From Phaeodactylibacter xiamenensis (GTDB lineage: Bacteria; Bacteroidota; Bacteroidia; Chitinophagales; Saprospiraceae): a stretch of 64,000 nt of DNA. The translations under genes were made by a program, and so were the position numbers. The notes below the pieces were generated by a model. The model did not search any database and was not told where the DNA came from. It worked only from the letters and a program-made list of their open reading frames with translations. Below are positions 39,716-46,445 of this stretch, one piece after another (positions within the stretch are counted from its first letter, which is position 1; each line of letters opens with the position of its first letter). The stretch lies in contig NZ_JPOS01000038.1 in assembly GCF_000759025.1 (NCBI RefSeq), forward strand, positions 1-64,000, in the 5' to 3' direction.

Positions 39716-41218
39716 TCAGCCCTCCACCCGGTGCCGTTCCAGTTCTTCCAGCGTAGCACGGATGTTCTCCTTTCTGCGGTGATGCTGCAGTACGGTTGGC
39801 GGCACTGCCCGCGCGCCGCAATCCGAAATGCCGCAGCGCTCGCAGGTAGTGTGCACGTCTTTGGTGACCAGTTTCGGGTCATTCAGAAAGCGGAACAGGC
39901 GTTTGAGCTTGTCATTCACCAGCAGGCCGATAGTGACGCTTGAGCTGTTGTCGGCGTGGTTGTGGCCGGGCTTGGCAATAGTAATGCACAGGTAAGCATT
40001 GGGCGTGCCCCAGTAACGCGAAATCTGCGCCCCGGCAATAGGCCCTTCCGTATTGCTAATGCCCTGCTGCGCTTTCAGCTGACGGACGAGGTTGATGCTG
40101 ATCCAGCGGCGGCAATAGTGCTCGTCCAGTTGATTGGCATGGGGGTTGTGGAGCTGCGAAAGGTGCATCTCCTTGGTCATTTCAAACTTCTGCAGGTCGG
40201 GGCGTGCGAAAAAACGCAGGAAGAACAAATCCTGAATATTGAAGTGCCGGGGCAGTAGATTGGTCAGGCGCTGTATGAGCATCTCAGAGGTGACATCGTA
40301 CTTGGCAAACAGCTCCAGGAAGGCCTCTGCGTCCCAGGTCCGCCAACGGGCCATCGTTTCAATATCCTCGATCATTTCCTTTTCGTCCATCAGCAGGGCA
40401 ACGGAGAAGTAGGAGGCCTTGAAATTGTTGAGGAGTTTGTCGAAGGAGTCGACCTCCATCATGCGGGTCTCGTAGGGGCGTTCCTCTAATTTTAGAAACT
40501 GAAAGCCGATTTCCTTGCCCAGCAAGGCTTTTTCCTGAGCGGAACTCAGCCCGCCGTTGAGGTACAGCACTTTATTTTTTACAGAATAGTAGGAACGCAC
40601 TTCCGTCAGGTCCGGTCGGCTGCTGAGGAAGTCACGGTTCACCCTGACCTCGAAGTTTTTGTGCAGGAGGTGCTCCAGCTCCGGCGTTTCGAACCCGGGC
40701 TGTTGCTTCAGCGTGTTTTTGGATTTGAACTCCTGAACGGCCAGTTCCAGGTCACCAAAGTAGTTGTCGTGCAGGTCCTGATAGGAGCGAAGGGCGGCCT
40801 TGTAGAAGTCCTCGCCCTGCAGGTGGTGGTTACGCACAATCTTGATCACGGTGCTGATGAAGGCGTTCACCTTGTCCGGCGTCACCGACAGCAGTTCAAT
40901 CAGCTTGGGGGTATTGATGCCAAAGAGCTCCAGGGGGAAGATTTTGAGAAAATCCGAGTGGATCAGGTCAATAATGGGCTTCAGCCGCTTGTCCGCATCC
41001 AGAGAGACGAGGTAGTTGTATTCCGTATTCAGGGCACGGGCGAGGGCCAGGATTTTGTCGGCCTTGGGGTACTTTTTGCCTTTCTCAATATTGTGCAGGT
41101 AGGAAATGGCCAGCCCGGTGCGGTCGGACAGTTGCTGATAGGATAAGTCCTGCTCCTGCCGTAACTGATGCACCTTGAGCCCGAAAATGAGTTTTACCGT
41201 GTCGATTTCTCTTAACAT
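39716..41218 (-). CDS. XRE-family regulator with IrrE-like domain (ScfR/PrpR type)
   Basis: 500 aa. N-terminal helix-turn-helix (LRQEQDLSYQQLSDRTGLAI ... YLHNIEKGKKYP). The central region is like the IrrE/ImmA-type domain of short-chain-acyl regulators, but without an HExxH (RSYYSVKNKVLYLNGGLSSA, QEKALLGKEIGFQFLKL). A C-terminal cysteine motif (CERCGISDC) is characteristic of the DUF2083 group. Relatives control propionate, acetate and glyoxylate-linked metabolism in other bacteria. Divergent from pckA with a palindrome between them, so it probably regulates gluconeogenic entry and itself. ATG 41218 is chosen over 41236 because the -7 box at 41224-41231 would lie inside the longer form. Confidence 0.85.
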   Translation of the reverse strand: MLREIDTVKLIFGLKVHQLRQEQDLSYQQLSDRTGLAISYLHNIEKGKKYPKADKILALARALNTEYNYLVSLDADKRLKPIIDLIHSDFLKIFPLELFGINTPKLIELLSVTPDKVNAFISTVIKIVRNHHLQGEDFYKAALRSYQDLHDNYFGDLELAVQEFKSKNTLKQQPGFETPELEHLLHKNFEVRVNRDFLSSRPDLTEVRSYYSVKNKVLYLNGGLSSAQEKALLGKEIGFQFLKLEERPYETRMMEVDSFDKLLNNFKASYFSVALLMDEKEMIEDIETMARWRTWDAEAFLELFAKYDVTSEMLIQRLTNLLPRHFNIQDLFFLRFFARPDLQKFEMTKEMHLSQLHNPHANQLDEHYCRRWISINLVRQLKAQQGISNTEGPIAGAQISRYWGTPNAYLCITIAKPGHNHADNSSSVTIGLLVNDKLKRLFRFLNDPKLVTKDVHTTCERCGISDCGARAVPPTVLQHHRRKENIRATLEELERHRVEG

Positions 41219-41223
41219 AGGTG

Positions 41224-41231
41224 CAAATTTA
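41224..41231 (-). promoter_or_regulatory. -7 element of the XRE regulator gene
   Basis: Minus strand TAAATTTG, a match to TAnnTTTG. It lies directly before ATG 41218, implying an almost leaderless mRNA. The 19-bp palindrome covers the -33 zone upstream, fitting autoregulation. Confidence 0.5.
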
Positions 41232-41251
41232 AGCATTTGAAAAAAAATCTG

Positions 41252-41270
41252 TTAGAGAAATTTTCTCTAA
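41252..41270. promoter_or_regulatory. 19-bp palindromic operator between XRE regulator and pckA
   Basis: TTAGAGAAA-T-TTTCTCTAA: perfect 9-bp arms around one base, in the 148-bp divergent region. It overlaps the expected -33 positions of both promoters: -7 TAAATTTG on the minus strand, and a weaker TTTCTTTG at 41285-41292 on the plus strand. Best read as the binding site of the XRE-type regulator. Confidence 0.7.
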
Positions 41271-41366
41271 ATGCGAAAAACATCTTTCTTTGCCCCAACG
41301 TTTCAAGTTTGTACTGCCGACAGGCAACGCAAATTTTTCCCGAATAGCAAAATTAACCTTCCTAAA

Positions 41367-42977
41367 ATGGAGAAGTTTGAGATTAAAAACCCTGCTGCAA
41401 CATTGGAAACACTGGGCATCAAGCAGGTCAAAAATGCCCACTGGAATCTAAGCCCGGAGGCGCTCGTACAGGAGACGATCCGGCGCGGGCAAGGCTTCCT
41501 GACTGATCTGGGCGCTATCGCTGTAGAAACCGGAGAATTCACCGGCCGCTCTCCTCAGGACCGTTTCATCGTGGAGGACGCCGAAACGAAGGATACGGTC
41601 GATTGGGGCAACATCAACAAGCCTATTGACAACCGGTACTTTCAGCAGCTCAAAGGCAAAATCATCGACTACTTCGCAGACAAGGATGTATTCGTACGCG
41701 ATGCCTACGTTTGCGCAGATGATGACTACCGCATGAACCTGCGCCTGGTAAGCGAATATCCATGGAGCAATCAGTTTGCCTACAATATGTTCCTGCGCCC
41801 CACCGGAGAAGAGCTCGAAAACTTTGAGCCGGAGTGGAGCATCCTCTGTGCGCCGGGCTTCCACGCCGACCCGGAAGTGGACGGCACCCGTCAGCACAAT
41901 TTTGCCATCATCAACTTCACGGAAAAGCAGATCATCATCGGCGGTACAGGGTACACCGGAGAGATTAAGAAAGGCATTTTCTCTGTCCTGAACTATGTCC
42001 TGCCCAAGCACCGTGAGGTATTGTCCATGCACTGCTCTGCCAACGTAGGGCAGGAGGGCGACACCGCTGTCTTTTTTGGGCTGAGCGGCACCGGCAAGAC
42101 CACCTTATCTGCCGACCCTAACCGTAACCTGATTGGCGATGATGAGCACGGCTGGTCTGAGAACGGCATTTTCAACTTCGAAGGCGGCTGCTACGCCAAA
42201 ACGATTGACTTGTCGGAGGAGAAAGAGCCGGAAATCTACCACGCCATCAAGCACCGGGCGATCCTGGAGAACATCAAGTGCTACCCTGGCACCCGAACGC
42301 CGGACTTTGAGAACAGCGACATTACCGAAAATACCCGGGTCTCTTATCCGATTTACCACATCGATAATGCCCTTGAGCCTTCGCGCAGCGGGCACCCGAC
42401 CAATATTTTCTTCCTGACTTGCGATGCATTTGGCGTACTGCCTCCGATCAGCAAACTGACGCCTGGTCAAGCCATGTACCACTTTATGTCAGGCTATACG
42501 GCAAAGGTCGCCGGGACAGAAGCGGGCATTACGGAGCCACAGGCGACGTTCTCGGCTTGCTTTGGTGCCCCCTTTATGCCGCTGCACCCTGCGGAATACG
42601 CGGAGATGCTGGGTGAAAAGATGCAGGCCCACAACGTCAATGTCTGGCTGGTGAATACCGGATGGACGGGCGGTGCTTACGGCACAGGTCACCGCATGAG
42701 CCTCAAGTACACCCGTGCGATGATCACGGCAGCCCTGCGCGGCGAACTAGACGACGTGGACTACCACACCCACGAAATCTTTGGCCTGAGCATGCCGGTA
42801 AGCTGCCCTAACGTGCCTGATGAGGTCCTCGACCCGAAGCAGACCTGGGCAGATTCCGATGCCTACGATGCCAAGGCGAATGACCTGGCCGAGCGTTTCA
42901 ATAAAAACTTTGAAAAATTCGCTGCGAAAACCAGCGATGAAATCCTTGCTGCTGCGCCAAAAGTACTGGCTAGCTAG
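41367..42977 (+). CDS. pckA: Phosphoenolpyruvate carboxykinase (ATP)
   Basis: 536 aa. Converts oxaloacetate and ATP to PEP, CO2 and ADP, the first committed step of gluconeogenesis. Visible motifs are GLSGTGKTTLSADPNRNLIG (kinase-1a / Walker A) and DDEHGWSENGIFNFEGGCYA (kinase-2 with metal-binding acids). The substrate region FTGRSPQDRFIVED and VNTGWTGGAYGTGHRM are also present. All catalytic blocks are intact. ATG 41367 (MEKFEIKNPAATLE) gives the family length; the open frame before it overlaps the operator. A terminator follows at 43035. PEP made here also feeds the DAHP synthase at the left end. Confidence 0.96.
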   Translation: MEKFEIKNPAATLETLGIKQVKNAHWNLSPEALVQETIRRGQGFLTDLGAIAVETGEFTGRSPQDRFIVEDAETKDTVDWGNINKPIDNRYFQQLKGKIIDYFADKDVFVRDAYVCADDDYRMNLRLVSEYPWSNQFAYNMFLRPTGEELENFEPEWSILCAPGFHADPEVDGTRQHNFAIINFTEKQIIIGGTGYTGEIKKGIFSVLNYVLPKHREVLSMHCSANVGQEGDTAVFFGLSGTGKTTLSADPNRNLIGDDEHGWSENGIFNFEGGCYAKTIDLSEEKEPEIYHAIKHRAILENIKCYPGTRTPDFENSDITENTRVSYPIYHIDNALEPSRSGHPTNIFFLTCDAFGVLPPISKLTPGQAMYHFMSGYTAKVAGTEAGITEPQATFSACFGAPFMPLHPAEYAEMLGEKMQAHNVNVWLVNTGWTGGAYGTGHRMSLKYTRAMITAALRGELDDVDYHTHEIFGLSMPVSCPNVPDEVLDPKQTWADSDAYDAKANDLAERFNKNFEKFAAKTSDEILAAAPKVLAS

Positions 42978-43034
42978 CAAGTTTGTCCCTCAGCCTTACA
43001 CTACTTTTACCAAATTGAACCAAGTTGAACTTAT

Positions 43035-43061
43035 GCCCCGGCAGTGACCGGGGCTTTTTTA
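43035..43061 (+). terminator. Terminator of pckA
   Basis: GCCCCGG (43035-43041), loop CAGTGA, CCGGGGC (43048-43054), then TTTTTTA. Classic rho-independent form. Confidence 0.9.
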
Positions 43062-43119
43062 TTTTCGCCCATCCTACAAGGATAATGGCGTTAAAGTCCC
43101 TGATAGGTAAATTGCCGCC

Positions 43120-43548
43120 TTAGGTGTTTCTTTCCGCGAACTTATTGTATACAGGGTTCGTCCAGTTTTCAATTGAAATATCTGATATCCGGCTAAGGTG
43201 CTTTTCATTATTTGTAACCATAATCAAGCTGCGCTCCACAGCTGTAGAACCAATCAACAGATCAAAATCTGGAATAAGCTTGCCAGCGGTTTTAAGTTTC
43301 ACCTTTTCCAGTGCAAATCTATCATAAACCGCTTCAATAGGGATTACGGTAAATAGCGTCTCAATTACTTGAATATCTTTGATATGTTTTTCGTATTGCT
43401 CGCTTTTTCTTGCGCCATAAATCAGTTCCAGGATCGTGATCTCACTCACAAAACAATGCTCTGGCTTTACTTCCTTTATCTTCTCGTTTATCGAGTACTT
43501 TCCTCTAAGGTAGAATCCACAAATATCTGTATCGATTAAATATTTCAT
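43120..43548 (-). CDS. vapC: PIN-domain toxin, VapC type
   Basis: 142 aa from ATG 43548. PIN-domain RNase with the acidic active-site residues in order: Asp in KYLIDTDICGFYLRG, Glu in ITILELIYGA, Asp in LIPDFDLLIGSTAV and a late acidic position. VapC toxins cleave tRNA or rRNA when the antitoxin is lost. The antitoxin gene ends 8 bases upstream. The pair is AT-rich against its neighbours, which suggests transfer. The TTG at 43560 is an unlikely start because it overlaps the antitoxin end. Confidence 0.88.
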   Translation of the reverse strand: MKYLIDTDICGFYLRGKYSINEKIKEVKPEHCFVSEITILELIYGARKSEQYEKHIKDIQVIETLFTVIPIEAVYDRFALEKVKLKTAGKLIPDFDLLIGSTAVERSLIMVTNNEKHLSRISDISIENWTNPVYNKFAERNT

Positions 43549-43556
43549 GGCTAAAA

Positions 43557-43808
43557 TCAAGCGTCCAGGTTAATGTCTCTTTCTGATAAAGTCCTGCTTT
43601 CAAGAATGCTTTTAAAAATATCTTCGTCAATATCTTTCCAGGCTCCGTATAGGCGGTCTACCAGAACCGATTTTTCGATGTCGTTGCTTTGAGGAGGTAT
43701 ATCTGATTTTATTTCGCTGGAAAGCCTGTTCATTATTTCTAACTTGCCTTCCAGGCTTAGTGCATGAATAAGCTTCATGATATTATTGATTTCCAGCTTA
43801 CCTTCCAT
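43557..43808 (-). CDS. Antitoxin partner of the PIN toxin
   Basis: 83 aa, MEGKLEINNIMKLIHALSLE, LEIMNRLSSEIKSDIPPQSN, then VDRLYGAWKDIDEDIFKSIL and SRTLSERDINLDA. The N-terminal helical part resembles the Bacteroidota antitoxin-like proteins paired with PIN toxins. The acidic C-terminal segment (YGAW.D..ED....I...R) is the usual toxin-neutralising tail. No clear DNA-binding motif of VapB/AbrB type is seen. First gene of the pair, AT-rich. Confidence 0.8.
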   Translation of the reverse strand: MEGKLEINNIMKLIHALSLEGKLEIMNRLSSEIKSDIPPQSNDIEKSVLVDRLYGAWKDIDEDIFKSILESRTLSERDINLDA

Positions 43809-43953
43809 AATTTATATTTTGACTTGTAAACAAAGCTTTTTTTAACTTGGTTTCCAAAGGAAGTGCTTTCTGCATCTTTCAGGTTTAGGTAACTCAGATC
43901 ATTTTATCTTTCTATGGGGCATTTGCTACATTTGCTAAAAAGCTAGCTCAGGC

Positions 43954-44658
43954 ATGTCAGACCCTTCCATCAGCCTCAACAAATTCATCAGTTCCACCGG
44001 CATTTGTTCCCGGCGGGAAGCAGACCGTATGATTGAGGCCGGGCGGGTACAGCTCAATGGCACTACTGCCCGTAAAGGCAACCGCGTCAATCCCGGCGAT
44101 GAGGTCCTGCTGGATGGTGCGCCCCTCAAAGCTAAACCCAAAGCGGTCTACCTCGCCCTGCACAAGCCTCCCGGCATCACCTGCACCACTGACCGCAAGG
44201 ATAAGTCCAACATCATCGACTTCCTCAACTACCCGGAGCGCATTTTCCACATCGGCCGCCTCGACAAGGCTTCCACCGGGCTGATTTTTCTGACCAACGA
44301 CGGCGACATCGTCAACGAAATCCTGCGCGAGCAAAACGAGCACGAAAAAGAGTACATCGTCACCGTCAATAAGCCCATCAACGCTTCCTTTGTCAGGCGG
44401 ATGAGCGAGGGTATTCCCATCCTGGGCACCGTGACCAAAAAGTGCCAGGTGGAAAAAATCGGGCGGCAGGCCTTCCGCATCGTGCTCACGCAGGGGCTCA
44501 ACCGGCAAATCCGGCGCATGTGCGACTACCTGGGCTACGATGTCGTGACCCTCAAGCGGGTGCGCATTATGAATGTCCATCTGGGCGGGCTCAAGCCCGG
44601 GCAGTGGCGGTATTTGACGGACGAAGAGCTAAAGGAGCTGAGGCGGCATTTGGGGTGA
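43954..44658 (+). CDS. rluF: 23S rRNA pseudouridine synthase, RluF type
   Basis: 234 aa. N-terminal S4 RNA-binding domain (SLNKFISSTGICSRREADRM), then the RsuA/RluB-family catalytic domain with GRLDKASTGLIFLTNDGD; the Asp of RLD is the nucleophile. QGLNRQIRRMCDYLGY is the C-terminal signature. RluF modifies 23S rRNA near position 2604 and can act on tRNA-Tyr in E. coli. It is shorter than E. coli RluF (~290 aa) but complete in its motifs. Its stop codon overlaps the GTG of the small frame behind it. Confidence 0.92.
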   Translation: MSDPSISLNKFISSTGICSRREADRMIEAGRVQLNGTTARKGNRVNPGDEVLLDGAPLKAKPKAVYLALHKPPGITCTTDRKDKSNIIDFLNYPERIFHIGRLDKASTGLIFLTNDGDIVNEILREQNEHEKEYIVTVNKPINASFVRRMSEGIPILGTVTKKCQVEKIGRQAFRIVLTQGLNRQIRRMCDYLGYDVVTLKRVRIMNVHLGGLKPGQWRYLTDEELKELRRHLG

Positions 44659-44831
44659 ACCGGGACGGGTTTGCGGCCAATGGGCAGAATGACCTTTTTC
44701 TTTTTCAGCAAACAGGAGAGGCCCGGGCTTTTCACCTGAAGGTAGGCATCAATTATTTTGAAGCTTGTATTGGGGAATTGGAAGGGTTGTATGGGGAGGT
44801 GCTTGCCGTTGATGATGTGTATTCGGAATAA
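44655..44831 (+). CDS. Possible 58-aa protein coupled to rluF
   Basis: GTG at 44655 overlaps the rluF TGA (GTGA), and the frame runs 58 codons to TAA. It reads NRDGFAANGQNDLFLFQQTG, FHLKVGINYFEACIGELEGL, then YGEVLAVDDVYSE. Composition is protein-like (acidic, few rare residues), and the stop/start overlap suggests translational coupling. No family is recognised. It could be a remnant of a longer gene. Confidence 0.4.
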   Translation: MNRDGFAANGQNDLFLFQQTGEARAFHLKVGINYFEACIGELEGLYGEVLAVDDVYSE

Positions 44832-44873
44832 GAGCGCTTTCTGACTCTACCTATACATTGACGTCTGAAACCC

Positions 44874-45563
44874 TCACCGCTCCAGCCCCCGCGTCATCTC
44901 CTCCAACTGTTTTTGCAATTCCTGCACATGCTCCAGGGAGAGGTTATCAGGGACTTTCAGGGAGAGTTCGTCAATCGTATCCAGATAAAGGGTTTCCAGT
45001 TCCATATCGGAGCGCAGGGCTTCCATGTCTGCCAGGTCATCGTAGTGGTGCTCTTTGAGGCGGCGCAGTTCGGCTTCTTTGTCGGCCAGTGACTGTGATA
45101 GCTGGTGGTTATGCAGCAGGCGGTTGAGTTTGTGTTTAACGGTTTTGTAGAAGGAAGATTTGGCCCGGCGCAGCTCCAGTTCGGCTTCAAATTCCCGGAT
45201 AAGGTAATTGGCGTCAGTCCGGTTTTTGGTGTTAAGAGCGTCCTCATCGTGCAGCTCGAGCCGAAGCTCCCGCAGGTTTTTCCGGATGGACTTAATCTCT
45301 TTTTCATTGCGGGCAAGTTGCTCCTCCACCTGTTCCAGACGTGCGCCAACACCGGCAGGCACACTGCCCCGGTTGCGGAAATTGCTATTCTCCTGACGGA
45401 TGTACTCGTAGACCAGGTAGCCCAAAAAGCCAATGCCGCCCAGTATGGTCAGCGTCAGGATCATAAACCGTAGCGGGCCCGCAAAACGGAGCAACAGAAT
45501 GATTCCTACCACGATCAGGATTATACGAAACGGACTAAGCCAATTGTTTTTTTGCTGCGGCAT
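44874..45563 (-). CDS. Membrane protein with long coiled coil
   Basis: 229 aa from ATG 45563. Two adjacent membrane helices (about 12-30, FRIILIVVGIILLLRF, and 33-52, FMILTLTILGGIGFLGYLVY) are followed by about 150 residues of heptad-rich coiled coil (ARLEQVEEQLARNEKEIKSI, KEAELRRLKEHHYDDLADME). No enzyme motif. It is divergent from the DUF4956 gene. Function unknown; the shape suggests a membrane-tethered scaffold. Confidence 0.72.
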   Translation of the reverse strand: MPQQKNNWLSPFRIILIVVGIILLLRFAGPLRFMILTLTILGGIGFLGYLVYEYIRQENSNFRNRGSVPAGVGARLEQVEEQLARNEKEIKSIRKNLRELRLELHDEDALNTKNRTDANYLIREFEAELELRRAKSSFYKTVKHKLNRLLHNHQLSQSLADKEAELRRLKEHHYDDLADMEALRSDMELETLYLDTIDELSLKVPDNLSLEHVQELQKQLEEMTRGLER

Positions 45564-45663
45564 GAAATTTTTTTTGTGTTTTGTTGAACCCTTTTTTATT
45601 TGCCCTGTTAGGCTCACAGTTTTATGAATCGCTAATGTTTTTTGTTTGTTTATAGTTTATGCA

Positions 45664-45690
45664 GGTACTCCATCCGGAGTACCTTTTTTT
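45664..45690 (+). terminator. Stand-alone terminator in a divergent promoter region
   Basis: GGTACTCC, loop ATCC, GGAGTACC and seven T. It points in the plus direction, yet the gene to its left is on the minus strand. It would end a short unannotated transcript starting between 45564 and 45660, or shield the DUF4956 promoter. Confidence 0.7.
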
Positions 45691-45720
45691 GTTCCTGCCT
45701 GACGCTTCCCGAAAAACCAA

Positions 45721-45728
45721 TATCTTTG
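45721..45728 (+). promoter_or_regulatory. -7 element of the DUF4956/CotH cluster
   Basis: TATCTTTG matches the Bacteroidota -7 box, 25 bases before ATG 45754. A -33 match at the standard spacing is not obvious. Confidence 0.5.
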
Positions 45729-45753
45729 TTTCTTCATTCGACAAAACAGACGT

Positions 45754-46443
45754 ATGGATCTGATCCAGAAATTACAGGAACAATATATACAGGAATTTTC
45801 GAATAACGTACCGCTGGACGAATTCCTGCTCAATGTCATCGTCACAGCCATCCTCGTAGCCTTGCTGCGGCTGTTCTATATCCACTTTGGCAACGCCATT
45901 TCCAACCGCCGCCGTTTTGCCAATAACTTCCTGCCGCTGGCCCTGGGCACCCTGCTCATTATCATGATCGTCAAATCTTCCATCGCCTTGTCCCTGGGCC
46001 TGGTCGGTGCACTGTCAATCGTGCGCTACCGGGCAGCTATTAAGGATCCGGAGGAACTGACCTATCTCTTCATCGCCATCGGGCTGGGGCTCGCCGGCGG
46101 TGCGAATCAGCCTATTCTGGCGATCGTGGCTTTTGCGGTCATCCTCGGCATTCTCTACCTTAGTAAACTGCTTGGGCGGCAACAAGTGTTTCGTCAGGAA
46201 AATCGTTTGTTTGTCAATATTCAGACCGACCAGGAAGATGTGGAGGCCATTGCCGGTATTTTGGCACAGCACCTGCCTTATGTGGAGCTGAAACGCATGG
46301 ACACCCTTGAGCAGGGCATGGACTTGTCCTTCGTCTGCCGTGCAAAGGAGCTGGGAGATATTGCCCGTTTAAAAACAGCCATGCAGGAGCTCTCGCCCGC
46401 TACCCGCCTCTCGGTCATCGACCAGCCAGATCTGATTGTGTAA
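45754..46443 (+). CDS. DUF4956 membrane protein
   Basis: 229 aa. Four membrane segments in the first ~140 residues (FLLNVIVTAILVALLRLFYI, NNFLPLALGTLLIIMIVKSS, LSLGLVGALSIVRYRAAIKD, ANQPILAIVAFAVILGILYL). The conserved GALSIVRYRAAIKDPEELTY block is the DUF4956 signature. The cytoplasmic tail may bind nucleotide or metal (unknown). Such genes often sit with CotH and VTC genes. Here CotH starts 2 bases after the stop and no VTC domain is present. Confidence 0.88.
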   Translation: MDLIQKLQEQYIQEFSNNVPLDEFLLNVIVTAILVALLRLFYIHFGNAISNRRRFANNFLPLALGTLLIIMIVKSSIALSLGLVGALSIVRYRAAIKDPEELTYLFIAIGLGLAGGANQPILAIVAFAVILGILYLSKLLGRQQVFRQENRLFVNIQTDQEDVEAIAGILAQHLPYVELKRMDTLEQGMDLSFVCRAKELGDIARLKTAMQELSPATRLSVIDQPDLIV

Positions 46444-46445
46444 CT

